From: Burkholderia sp. BCC1644
Lineage (GTDB): Bacteria; Pseudomonadota; Gammaproteobacteria; Burkholderiales; Burkholderiaceae
Direction: 5' to 3'
NCBI RefSeq assembly: GCF_902833225.1
Contig: NZ_CADFEI010000004.1
Span: 310,001 to 374,000, forward strand
DNA length: 64,000 nucleotides
Shown: in pieces, positions 1-8,354 of the stretch
Position numbering within the stretch: position 1 is the stretch's first letter
Layout of the letters: every line of letters starts with the position of its first letter
Notes under the pieces: model-generated
What the model saw: only the letters and a program-made list of their open reading frames with translations
Told to the model about the DNA's origin: nothing
The model's database searches: none
Made by a program: the position numbers and the translations under genes

Positions 1-227
1 AGCAGCGCCTTCGCCGCGAAATACGGATCGATACCGGCGCCATTCAGGCGCACGGTGATCGCGCCGTCGGGGCGCTGGTACAGTCCGTTGAGCTGGAGTT
101 CGGCGGCGCTCGCGTGCAGCGCGAAGCCGAATGCCGAGACACAGCAGGCAACGCACCACAGGCGGCATAGGCGGGCGGCGGCCGCCGCGCGTGCGCGTGC
201 GGCCGGGAAAAGCGCGGGCCGGTTCAT
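1..227 (-). CDS. Secreted protein, N-terminal part only (cut by window edge)
   Basis: The ATG is at 227 on the minus strand and the frame stays open to the window edge, so only about 75 residues are visible. The first 45 or so form an Arg/Ala-rich n-region, a hydrophobic core and an Ala-x-Ala cleavage site, which is a signal peptide. The mature start reads AELQLNGLYQRPDGAITVRL and continues with DPYFAAKALL. It lies last in the minus-strand exopolysaccharide cluster, 92 nt after the deacetylase-like gene, so a periplasmic polysaccharide-modifying or -cleaving enzyme is plausible. The family cannot be told from this fragment. Confidence 0.6.
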   Translation of the reverse strand, partial: MNRPALFPAARARAAAAARLCRLWCVACCVSAFGFALHASAAELQLNGLYQRPDGAITVRLNGAGIDPYFAAKAL

Positions 228-319
228 GATCGGGGGCTCCTGCGCGGTGGTCCTGCGCAATGTCCGCCGGGCGCGGCGTTGGCCGCGTCGCGCGCCGGCG
301 GGGGTGTCGACGTTGCGGC

Positions 320-2470
320 TCAGTGCACCTTGGCGCTGGTGAACTTGAAGCTGGTGCCGCTGTTCGCGGTCACGAGCCAGTACGTCGAATCGGTAATGAC
401 GACACTGCCGATGCCTTGCGTGATGACCGGCAGGGCGAAGCCCTTCTTCGGCAGCAGCCAGGTCATGTTCGCGAGGCTGGTCGGATGGCTGGCGGCGAAT
501 GCCCAGCCGCTGCCCGTGTCGGTAGCCGACCACGTGACGTTCAGGCGCGCACGATCGAAGATCGTGATGTCACTCATCGTGTACCACTTGAACTGACCGA
601 GCAGCTTCAGCGTATTCGCCTGCGAGAAGATGGCCGACAGTGTCGACGTATAGGACGACGCGCCAAGCGGGTGCGCATAGATCAGCCGGCTCGTGCGGTT
701 CGCGACGACGAAGTTCATCAGGGCTGCGTACCAGTTGTTCACGTCGCTCGTCGGCACTGCATACTGCTGGAACTCCTCGAACGTCGCGTACTTGCCGAAC
801 GGCATCACCGGGTAAGCCCACAGGCCCGGGTTCAGCAGCGCGCCGTTGCGATATGCGCGGGTCGGCGCCGAGCCGGTGTGGCCGGTGAAGTAGTACCCGT
901 TGAAGCCGTTGGCTTCGAGCCAGTTGACCGACCAGGTCGGCGTGTTGCCTTCCGGCGCCGCATATTCGACGTCCGGCTGGCCCGTCGCGGCCTGGACGGC
1001 CTGATGGTTCATCACCAGGTACTGCGTGAACGTGCTCGCGTTCGTTTCGCTGGCATTTGCCCCCCAGTAGTCGTGAATCCAGCCGCCGTGGCTGCCGACG
1101 TGATGGCCCTTGCTCAGGAAATACTTCACGAGATTCTGCGCGGTAGGGTTGTTGGCGAGGTTCACGCCGTCGCCGTCGCCGAAGGCCGCTTCGTCAGGGC
1201 CTGCCGTGATCACGAGCGAGAACGGTCCGTTGTTCCACACGCCGAGGTTCTTCAGCTGGAGCGCCGGCTGGATCTGGTCGCCCGCGCAGAAGTGCCAGTT
1301 GAACACCAGCCCGGCCATCGCCTTCGGCAGCGGCGACAGCGACGGCAGGTTCAGCATCTGTGTGCCGAAATAATGCAGGTAGCCGTGGATCAGCATCCCG
1401 TCGGTCTGGCCGTCGAGGTAGGCGAGCGGCAGGTTGACGAACAGCACGCCGCCGTTGCCGTACGTGTTGTAGCCGGACACCAGCCCGAACGTCGGCGAGG
1501 TCAGGATCGTCGTGCCGGTGTACGTCCCCTGCGTGACGAAGCTCGGATAGGTGAGGAAGCCGTACACGTAGCCGGAGATACCCTCGAGCGTGTCGGTGGT
1601 CGTTGCCATGGTCGACGCGAGCGTGGTGGCTGTCGCGCCGGTCGCCGTGCTGACGAGCGAGTTGGCGCTATACGTGCCGGACTTCACCTGCTTGCCGTTC
1701 GCGACGCCGGTCAGCTTCGGGGCCGTCTGGTTCAGCACGCCGCTGCCTGCGGGCGACGTGTCGTACTGGAACCATGCGCCGTGGTTGTAGTTGGCGAGGC
1801 CTCCGGGGTTCGACGGGCTGCCGGACAGATACAGCGCGGTACCGGTCGTCTGCTTCGACGAATTGTTCGTCTTCGAGTTGCTGGTGGTCGCCGCGGCCAT
1901 GACGCTGGCGGTCGTCGTGGTCGAAGCCGTCGTGGTCCACGTCATCGACTTGCCGGGAGGCACCTGGAGCGTGCGCAGCCAGCTGCTCATGCCGGTCACG
2001 TTGCCGAGGCCGATCATGTTGCCGCCCAATTGGTCATACAGTACGTAGTCCACACCGACCATGTTGCTGAAACGAGATTTCGGGCTCACGTAGAAGCCGG
2101 CCGAATTCAGCACGCCGAAATCGTAGACCAGCATCACCTTGCCGCCGTTCAGCGCATAGTTCTGGATCGCCGTGACGAGCGTGTCGTCGGCCGTCGTATG
2201 CACCTGATCGGGCAGGATCAGGCCGGGATACTGCGACAGCGACGCGCCGGCCGCCATGAACTGGCTGTCGGTCATCACCGTGATCTGCAGCCCTTCCTCC
2301 TGTGCGGTGTCGAGCCATGCGGACACGCGCGGATCGGGCAACGTCAGCGTATTCGGCACCAGCAGGATGAGCTGGTTGGTGGCCGCCTGAACGCCGCCCG
2401 GACTGAATGCGAACGCGAGCGCGAACAACGCGAACAGGATCCGCAAGAACTTGCCTGACTTTGCCAACAT
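320..2470 (-). CDS. Secreted polysaccharide deacetylase-like protein
   Basis: The protein has 716 residues. The start at ATG 2470 is chosen because a clear signal peptide follows (LRILFALFALAFAFSPGGVQA). The C-terminal half resembles the NodB/CE4-like barrel of exopolysaccharide deacetylases: an N391-W-H...G-D398 segment and S460-H-G-G-W-I-H466-D, an H-x4-H pair that could hold a metal. The classic TFDDG motif is not visible, so catalysis is uncertain. Residues 176-211 and 276-294 are rich in Thr, Ser and Asn and look like flexible or insert segments. Its place downstream of a GT2 synthase and an outer-membrane barrel suggests periplasmic modification of the exported polymer. A carbohydrate-binding protein that has lost activity is the alternative. 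Confidence 0.7.
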   Translation of the reverse strand: MLAKSGKFLRILFALFALAFAFSPGGVQAATNQLILLVPNTLTLPDPRVSAWLDTAQEEGLQITVMTDSQFMAAGASLSQYPGLILPDQVHTTADDTLVTAIQNYALNGGKVMLVYDFGVLNSAGFYVSPKSRFSNMVGVDYVLYDQLGGNMIGLGNVTGMSSWLRTLQVPPGKSMTWTTTASTTTTASVMAAATTSNSKTNNSSKQTTGTALYLSGSPSNPGGLANYNHGAWFQYDTSPAGSGVLNQTAPKLTGVANGKQVKSGTYSANSLVSTATGATATTLASTMATTTDTLEGISGYVYGFLTYPSFVTQGTYTGTTILTSPTFGLVSGYNTYGNGGVLFVNLPLAYLDGQTDGMLIHGYLHYFGTQMLNLPSLSPLPKAMAGLVFNWHFCAGDQIQPALQLKNLGVWNNGPFSLVITAGPDEAAFGDGDGVNLANNPTAQNLVKYFLSKGHHVGSHGGWIHDYWGANASETNASTFTQYLVMNHQAVQAATGQPDVEYAAPEGNTPTWSVNWLEANGFNGYYFTGHTGSAPTRAYRNGALLNPGLWAYPVMPFGKYATFEEFQQYAVPTSDVNNWYAALMNFVVANRTSRLIYAHPLGASSYTSTLSAIFSQANTLKLLGQFKWYTMSDITIFDRARLNVTWSATDTGSGWAFAASHPTSLANMTWLLPKKGFALPVITQGIGSVVITDSTYWLVTANSGTSFKFTSAKVH

Positions 2471-2804
2471 GGTGTGCTCCTCGCTCAAGGAATGGGGGCG
2501 CGCGGCAGCCGTGATACGCGTGCCGCCAGGTCGACCAATCCTGCCCCGTAGGTGTGTGCGGCTGTCCGGTGCGTCGGACATCGAGCGGCACCTGTCGACG
2601 GCAGCCGGACCAACAGGACATGTCGGTACGCCGCGCTGCCGTCGTCGACGAGCGGACTCGATGCGACACATTGAGTGAAGCGAACAACGTGCCATTTGCC
2701 CCGGAGGCCCGGTCCTGCTGGCTTCATGTGACGCGAGTCGCGCGGCACGGCAGCAAACGCAATGGATTCGTTTCATCGCTGATACGGTGCGTTTGCGTGC
2801 GAAA
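2471..2804. other. 334-nt gap inside the exopolysaccharide cluster
   Basis: No coding sequence is supported here. The gap separates the deacetylase-like gene from the four upstream genes and may hold its own promoter. It contains the perfect inverted repeat TGTCCG-N6-CGGACA at 2563-2580 and a GACATGTC palindrome near 2615. No good sigma-70 or sigma-54 element was recognised on the minus strand. Confidence 0.5.
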
Positions 2805-3575
2805 TCAGCAGACGGAATCCGGGCCGTTCGTCAGCGCGCCGGGCCAGCTCGCGCAGTAGGTGTAGAGCGTGACCAGGAGGCCGATCAGCAGCGGTCCGCC
2901 GAGCAGGAAATAGCAGAACGGCAGAAACAGCAGCGAGCCGTGATGGATGATCATCGCGTGCAGCAGCATCACGAACGGCAGCGCGAAGACGAAGTAGCCG
3001 AGCACCAGCACCGATGCGAGGGCCTTCTGCAGCAGCGAGAAATCGAGCGGGTAGTACAACGCCGCCATCACCAGCGGGATCATCGCGATCGCCGCGCCGT
3101 GCAGCACGAACATGTCGCGTAGATGCAGCAACGGTACATAAGGAAACGTGCCGGGCGCGAGCCAGAAATAGACGCAAATCAGCAACTGGGTGAAGCTCGC
3201 GATACGTAACAGATATGCAACGGGCAGCCAGTTCCGATGCCGCATGAAGGACGCGGCGAAGCCGATGGCGCAGAGCGCCGCGGTGGCCGCCAGCAGCACG
3301 CCGCCGGGCATGCGCGCGGCGACGTCGATCGACAGCAGCGGCACGCGCGGCGCGTCGGGCGGATAGCCGATCACGATCACGTGGAGCGCCGGGTCGATCT
3401 GGTGCGCGCCCCAGGTCATCACCGCGCGCCAGTAGCGCCACGCGATCGGCAGGTCGGCCCACAGCAACGCGTACAGCGCAGGCGTCAGCAGCGCGATCGA
3501 CGACAGCCAGCGCTGCGGATAGGCGTGGATCCGCAGCGAACGGTCGGCGGGAGGTCGGACGGGGTGCGTCTGCAT
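2805..3575 (-). CDS. Multi-pass inner-membrane protein of unknown function
   Basis: The protein has 256 residues and about six hydrophobic spans: residues ~25-45, ~90-110, ~120-140, ~155-175, ~190-210 and ~215-240. A loop of about 45 residues between the first two spans could face the periplasm. No family motif is recognised. It starts 13 nt after the stop of the YaiO-like gene, so it belongs to the same transcript as the GT2 synthase, the bactofilin-like protein and the barrel. A helper of polymer export or an acyl/phospho-transferase-like membrane partner are guesses only. Confidence 0.7.
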   Translation of the reverse strand: MQTHPVRPPADRSLRIHAYPQRWLSSIALLTPALYALLWADLPIAWRYWRAVMTWGAHQIDPALHVIVIGYPPDAPRVPLLSIDVAARMPGGVLLAATAALCAIGFAASFMRHRNWLPVAYLLRIASFTQLLICVYFWLAPGTFPYVPLLHLRDMFVLHGAAIAMIPLVMAALYYPLDFSLLQKALASVLVLGYFVFALPFVMLLHAMIIHHGSLLFLPFCYFLLGGPLLIGLLVTLYTYCASWPGALTNGPDSVC

Positions 3576-3588
3576 GGCGCCCGCCCGG

Positions 3589-4602
3589 CTACCAACGATA
3601 GAACACGCTCAGCTCGCCGCCGATCCGTGAGTAGTACGGGTTGTGGTAGTAGTCGAACTCGAGCTGCGTTCCCCACTTGCGCGTGAACCAGTAGCGCCAT
3701 TTCGCGTCGATCTCGTGGCTGCGGAAATCGGCGATCTGCGAGCCGGAGCCGGTGACCTGGTAGGCCTCGCGGCCGAACCCGCCGCGCAGCACGATCACGC
3801 TCTTGCCGACTTCGCCGTAGGTGACGGCGCCGTAATAGGCCGGCGCCTTCACCGATCCGGGCGAATCGACCGTGTAGTTGGTGCCTGCCTCGAAGATCCA
3901 TTTCGGCAGCGCGTACCAGATCAGGCCGGCGTGATAGAGCTGGTCGCGATGGCCGCTGCGGTTCCACGCGTAGCCGGCGCCCAGCGACACGACGAGCGAA
4001 CGATTCGACAACAGCTTGCGATTGATCGACAGGTCGACGCGTGCGCTCGGCAGGATCGTCCCCGACGTGGTGCCGGCGAACCCGATGCCGCCGAACCAGT
4101 CGGGGTTGAAATCCTGCACGTAGGTCAGTGCGCCGAGCTGCGTGTTCTCGCCGAAGCGGTGCAGTTGCGCGAGTTCGCCGAGCACGGTGCGCCCGCCGTC
4201 CTGATAGACGCCGCGCAGATGCACGCCGTACCAGTCGCCGTAGCCGTGCGTCAGGTGTGCGCTCGAATAGCCGAGCGACAGTTCGGTGTGCTTTTCTTGC
4301 GGCGCCTGGACATGTGTGACGATTGCGTCGGGCAGCGGCGGCCGGTTCGTATCGTCAGGCGTGAACTCGGCGAGCGGCACGCCGTCCGGCAGGCCGTCGG
4401 CGCTGACGCGGACGAACGTGGATTCGTCGCGCGGCCGCGGCATGATGACGGTGGGAACGTCGGGCGACTGCACGGGCGGCGCGGCGGCGGCGTCATCCGG
4501 CAGTGCCGCCAGTACCGGTGGCGTACCGAAGGCGACGCCGCACAGCACCGCGAGGGTGGCAACCGGCACGCGCGGGCCGCGATGGCAGGGGCGATCGGAC
4601 AT
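3589..4602 (-). CDS. YaiO-family outer-membrane beta-barrel protein
   Basis: The protein has 337 residues. The start MSDRPC at 4602 is preferred because a signal peptide follows directly (VATLAVLCGVAFGTPPVLA); the frame is open further upstream, but that part overlaps the neighbouring gene. Residues ~45-100 form a Pro-rich spacer. The rest is a series of amphipathic beta strands with many aromatic residues, ending in ...ELSVFYRW, a terminal aromatic as expected for Bam-assembled barrels. It resembles the YaiO domain found with exopolysaccharide synthases. In this cluster it is the best candidate for the outer-membrane exit pore of the polymer. Confidence 0.75.
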   Translation of the reverse strand: MSDRPCHRGPRVPVATLAVLCGVAFGTPPVLAALPDDAAAAPPVQSPDVPTVIMPRPRDESTFVRVSADGLPDGVPLAEFTPDDTNRPPLPDAIVTHVQAPQEKHTELSLGYSSAHLTHGYGDWYGVHLRGVYQDGGRTVLGELAQLHRFGENTQLGALTYVQDFNPDWFGGIGFAGTTSGTILPSARVDLSINRKLLSNRSLVVSLGAGYAWNRSGHRDQLYHAGLIWYALPKWIFEAGTNYTVDSPGSVKAPAYYGAVTYGEVGKSVIVLRGGFGREAYQVTGSGSQIADFRSHEIDAKWRYWFTRKWGTQLEFDYYHNPYYSRIGGELSVFYRW

Positions 4603-4613
4603 GAAGGCGCTCC

Positions 4614-5609
4614 TTAACGGGATGCGTGGAACCAGCCGCTGCGCCACGCGACGAGGTCGCCATGCACGCATGCGTGACCGACGACCGAGACATCGCGCGC
4701 GCACGCGCTGACGGGATGGCCGGCGACACCGATGCGCGCACCGGTCAGCCGCAGCAGGCCGCCGGCCGACACGACGCCGTCGATGCAGCTCGCGTTCGCG
4801 AGCAGCACGTCGTCGCGCGCGAACACGGCGCCGTGCAGCAACGCATGGCGTTCGAGTTCGACGCGATGCGCCTTGACGCTGCCGCGCAGCACGCAGCCTT
4901 CGCCGAGCGTGAGCGTGCCGTCGACGATGAGGTTGCCTTGCACGACCGTGTGCGCGGGCAGGCGAACGTCGCAATGCACCAGGTAGCGGCCGTGCAGAAA
5001 GCGGTGCGGCAGCGATGCGAAGTGGCGGGTGAGCGAGATCGCGCGGCGCGGCGCGGCTGGCGCGCCGGCGGGGCGCGCACTCGGCGCGGCACCGAAGACG
5101 ATCGGTTCGCCGTACAGGCACGAGAAACCGCCGGCGCCGTGCAGGTGCACCGTGCCGCCGACCACGACGCCGCGCAGCACCGCGCCGTCGACGTCGATCC
5201 GCGGCGCGTGCGCAAGCGCGCCGATCGTCGCGCCGGCCTGAATGTCGATGCGTTCGCCGGCGAACGCGTACGCCGCGCGGGCGCCGCCGTCGAGCGTGAT
5301 CGCGCGATCCGCATGGAGCACGTCGTCGCGATGCTCGTCGTGGGCGACGTGGATCGTGTCGGCGTGCTGTACGGCCAGCCCGAGTGCTTGCCAGGGCGGT
5401 GCGGCGGACGGATCGGCCGGCGGTTCGCCGGCCGCATGTGCCCGCAGCGCGTCGTGCCAGCGCGTGGCGAGCAACGCCTGATCGACGAACGGACCGTCGC
5501 CGATCGGCAGCGCCGCGACGTCGCTGCGCCGGATCAGTTCATGCAGCATCGGCAGGAACGGCAGGCTGAGCACGCCGGCTACCGGCACCATCACATTGAA
5601 GGTCGTCAT
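4614..5609 (-). CDS. Bactofilin-like / left-handed beta-helix protein
   Basis: The protein has 331 residues and no signal peptide. Residues ~85-320 are built of short repeating strands (VVQGNLIVDGTLTLGEGCVL, then further turns such as VLRGSVKAHRVELERHALLH), the pattern of polymer-forming bactofilin or hexapeptide-like beta-helices. The stop of the next gene lies 11 nt downstream and the GT2 stop 3 nt upstream, so it is translationally linked to the synthase. A cytoplasmic scaffold that localises the synthase is the most natural reading. A sugar acyltransferase is less likely, because the I-G-x4 hexapeptide pattern and an acyl-CoA site are not evident. Confidence 0.6.
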   Translation of the reverse strand: MTTFNVMVPVAGVLSLPFLPMLHELIRRSDVAALPIGDGPFVDQALLATRWHDALRAHAAGEPPADPSAAPPWQALGLAVQHADTIHVAHDEHRDDVLHADRAITLDGGARAAYAFAGERIDIQAGATIGALAHAPRIDVDGAVLRGVVVGGTVHLHGAGGFSCLYGEPIVFGAAPSARPAGAPAAPRRAISLTRHFASLPHRFLHGRYLVHCDVRLPAHTVVQGNLIVDGTLTLGEGCVLRGSVKAHRVELERHALLHGAVFARDDVLLANASCIDGVVSAGGLLRLTGARIGVAGHPVSACARDVSVVGHACVHGDLVAWRSGWFHASR

Positions 5610-5612
5610 CGA

Positions 5613-7157
5613 TCATCGCTCCGGTTTCAGTTGCCGGCGAAAACGCTCGGTCTTGTCCCATTTCAGTTCGCGGCGGAACGCGGCGTCGAGCGTGAGTCCC
5701 CATAGCGCGGAGACGACGGCCGCGATCGTCACGCAGAAGCCGACGACGTTGATCGGCACGAGCCGCAGCCGCGTCGCGCGGCCGTCGAGCCGGGCCGCGA
5801 CGACGATCTCGAAGAACACGCCGAAGTTGCCGAAGGTGCTGAACGAAAACAGCGCGAACAGCGACACGATCAGGCCGAGCGCGGTCGAGTTGACGCCGTT
5901 GAACAGGTAGAGCGCGAGCGCGGCGCTCCAGGCGACCGCGAGGAGCGCGGGCATCACGAACACGCCGAGCAGCAGCGCGCCGTCCATCCGGCAGCGCCGC
6001 GAGATCAGCGGATTGCGCAGCACCGGAACCAGATAGCGCAGCAGCGTCTGGTTGTGGCCTTTTGCCCAGCGCGTCAATTGGCGGGCGCGCACGGCCCAGC
6101 GCTCGGGCACTTCCTCATAACATTCGGCGTGATTCAGGTAGACCGTGCGCCAGTCGCTCAGCAGCAGGCGATAGGTCATGTCGGTGTCCTCGGCGAGCGT
6201 GTCGTCGCGCCAGCCGCCCACCGCGTCGAGCGCGCCCTTGCGGATCCCGCCGACCGTGCCGCCGTACTGCGGCACCAGGTTGAGGTTGTTGCGGGCTTGC
6301 TGGTTGACCTGGTAGCCGCCCGCGCGCTCGAGGTCGAGCAGCCGCGCGAGCAGGTTGCTGTCGGCGTTCTGCGGCACGACGCGGCCCATCACCGCGCCGA
6401 CTTCCGGATCGAAGAAGGGTGCGACGAGTTCCTTCAGCAGCCCCGGGCGCGGCAGGTAATCGGCGTCGAACACCACCATGATGTCGCCGCGGATGAAGCG
6501 CAGCGCATCCTTCAGCGCGGCCGCCTTGCCCGGCTTGCCGGTCTCGCGGTGAAACGGCTGGATGAGGTCGGGCTCGAGCGCCCGGACCTCGTCGATCAGC
6601 GCGCGGGTGTTGTCGGTCGAGCGGTCGTTGACCGGAATGATCGTCAGCCTGTCGCGCGGGTAGGTCGTCGCCAGCAGCGCCATCAGGCAATCGACGACGA
6701 CGGCTTCTTCGTTGTGGGCGGCGACGAACACCGTGAGCCGCGGCCATTCGCCGTGGGTAATCGTCCGGTAGGGCGCGCATTGCGGCTTGAACAGGCGGTC
6801 GAGGCTGAATACGTAGTGCCGTCCGGCGTAGACGCACGTCAACACCGTGAACAGCCACAGGTACGCGACGCAGGGCATCAGCAGCAGGTCGGGGTCGAAC
6901 GTGATACCCGGAGCGCTGGCCGGCGGCGGCTCGAGCGACGCGTCAGCCGCGGGCGAGGCCGGTGCGGCGATCGCGAGCGGGGCGCCGTCGAGGGCCGTGC
7001 GTTCGACCGCGACCGCGGCGTTTGCGGCGGGCATGGCGATCCGCACCGGTTCGGCGATCGCCTGCGAAGCGGTGTCGCGCACGGTCAGCGAGAAGGCAAG
7101 CACGATCAGCAGCAGGATGCCTTGCTCGCAGAGTGACGCCATCCGCGCTTTCTTCAT
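5613..7157 (-). CDS. Family 2 processive glycosyltransferase (exopolysaccharide synthase)
   Basis: The protein has 514 residues. Membrane spans lie at ~13-27 and ~95-112 before the catalytic domain, and three more follow it after residue ~390. The GT2 core shows N178-D179 after a strand, the UDP-binding D231-A-D233, E323-D-T-D326 and the Q360-x-x-R363-W364 motif of processive synthases such as PgaC/HmsR and BcsA. An Ala/Pro-rich linker of about 60 residues sits between the first two spans. It should polymerise a UDP-sugar in the inner membrane and push it into the periplasm. With wecB opposite, N-acetyl-hexosamines (GlcNAc/ManNAc) are likely substrates. It is first in its operon, behind a sigma-54-like element. 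Confidence 0.85.
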   Translation of the reverse strand: MKKARMASLCEQGILLLIVLAFSLTVRDTASQAIAEPVRIAMPAANAAVAVERTALDGAPLAIAAPASPAADASLEPPPASAPGITFDPDLLLMPCVAYLWLFTVLTCVYAGRHYVFSLDRLFKPQCAPYRTITHGEWPRLTVFVAAHNEEAVVVDCLMALLATTYPRDRLTIIPVNDRSTDNTRALIDEVRALEPDLIQPFHRETGKPGKAAALKDALRFIRGDIMVVFDADYLPRPGLLKELVAPFFDPEVGAVMGRVVPQNADSNLLARLLDLERAGGYQVNQQARNNLNLVPQYGGTVGGIRKGALDAVGGWRDDTLAEDTDMTYRLLLSDWRTVYLNHAECYEEVPERWAVRARQLTRWAKGHNQTLLRYLVPVLRNPLISRRCRMDGALLLGVFVMPALLAVAWSAALALYLFNGVNSTALGLIVSLFALFSFSTFGNFGVFFEIVVAARLDGRATRLRLVPINVVGFCVTIAAVVSALWGLTLDAAFRRELKWDKTERFRRQLKPER

Positions 7158-7376
7158 GTCCTGGTCCCCGGTGTCCGCGACGATGGCCGATGAGCGCTGA
7201 AGGCGCTCGTGGATCGCGCGGATGTCAATGGGACGCGGCCGCTCGTTCGTCGCGCAAGGGCGGATGTGGTTCGCCCCGGCGGACGCGTCGCGTCGCCTCC
7301 CGGCTTCGTTGCTTTGGCGTCCCCGTCGGTCTGCTGTTGCCGTGCGAGTGCTTCGGGACGCACCTGTCTGACATTA

Positions 7377-7392
7377 AGCAAGGCGTGAGCCA
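7377..7392 (-). promoter_or_regulatory. Candidate sigma-54 (-24/-12) promoter for the GT2 operon
   Basis: Read on the minus strand the site is TGGCTCACGCCTTGCT. It has GG and GC exactly 10 bp apart and matches TGGC-N7-TTGC-T of the RpoN consensus. The start of transcription would fall near 7366, giving a leader of about 210 nt before the synthase start codon. Confidence 0.5.
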
Positions 7393-7466
7393 TGCGCCGC
7401 GATGCCCCGTGCTGCAAGGGGCCGGGCGCGAGGTACGCGCGTAGTCGGGGCCGCGGCGACGTGTTT

Positions 7467-7484
7467 TGATTCACTGACGAATCA
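7467..7484. promoter_or_regulatory. 18-bp dyad, possible activator site
   Basis: TGATTC-ACTGAC-GAATCA forms a perfect 6-bp inverted repeat about 75-90 bp upstream of the minus-strand sigma-54-like element. That is a usual distance for an enhancer-binding protein site. Confidence 0.35.
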
Positions 7485-8084
7485 GCGTAGGCGCACGACA
7501 TTCGACCCCGGACAGTCCGCGACCTGTCTCGCGTGCGTCGCACGGCAGGCGGTTTGTCTAACGAGTCGTTGCCGCCTTGTCCGATGCGCCTGGCGAGACG
7601 CGCGACCGTGCGTCGTTCGCTGCGCGCGCGTCGCCCCGGAGGCCGAAACGGCGATTGCCGTCGTCCGCGCCGAATACACCGGACTCCGATGTATCTGCGC
7701 GCTCCGGCGCTGCGTTACACATTCGCAACATTTCCCGCGCATCGATTCGTGCGACGCAAGCGACGCCGCGTGGCGGGGAAATCGTGCGCGCATGATCGTG
7801 GCCGCCGGCCGTGTGCGCGCCGCACGCTGCACAGACAAAAGTGCCGAATCGAGACGACGCAAAGCGTTTCGAAAGATGAAGGCAGTTCGATGGGCCATCG
7901 ACGCCCGACATGCATGCGCGATTCGTCGGACGACGTCGTCAGACGGATCGCGCGGTCGGCCGGCTGTTTATCGTTGTCGTGCCGATCCGTCGATGCGACG
8001 CCCCGTAGCAGTTGTGAAACATTCCGTAACGCACCGCGCGTGTGCGGTGCACGCCGTGCGAACCGGACCCGCCTGCAGTGCGGC

Positions 8085-8100
8085 TGGTTTGAATATTGCT
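8085..8100 (+). promoter_or_regulatory. Candidate sigma-54 (-24/-12) promoter for wecB
   Basis: TGGTTTGAATATTGCT has GG-N10-GC spacing and the TTGCT end of the RpoN -12 element. The -24 half is weaker (TGGTTT instead of TGGCAC). The start would lie near 8112, about 240 nt before the wecB ATG. Confidence 0.4.
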
Positions 8101-8354
8101 GGTGTGGAAGCAAACGTGACGAACCGACGTGACGCTCGACACAGCGAGGAACGACTCATGACGTGACTGATCAGCGCAACGGGACGCCGGTAGTACGACG
8201 ATTCGCGCGGCCGGGACCGCGCGGACAAGACGGCGCGCTCGCCCCGCGACACCGCTACGTGTTGACCGCGTGCGAGTACGGGAAGCGCCGCCTGAATACA
8301 TGCTTCGCGCCACGTGCAGGGTGATCCGCGCGAAGTGGCTAAACGAGGATAACG

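Larger units (their letters stand above)
7158..8354. other. 1.2-kb divergent regulatory region
   Basis: This long intergenic stretch separates the GT2 operon from wecB. No open frame here has convincing protein character; a frame in the minus direction from 9953 runs through it only as antisense of wecB. It contains two sigma-54-like elements pointing outwards, an 18-bp dyad at 7467-7484 and a GACGACGTCGTC palindrome at 7929-7940. The length suits enhancer-type activation by a bound regulator. Confidence 0.6.

Noticed and set aside
260-2458. A 732-codon open frame on the plus strand
   Set aside because: Antisense to the deacetylase-like gene, with repetitive Arg/Val/His composition and no signal or domain.
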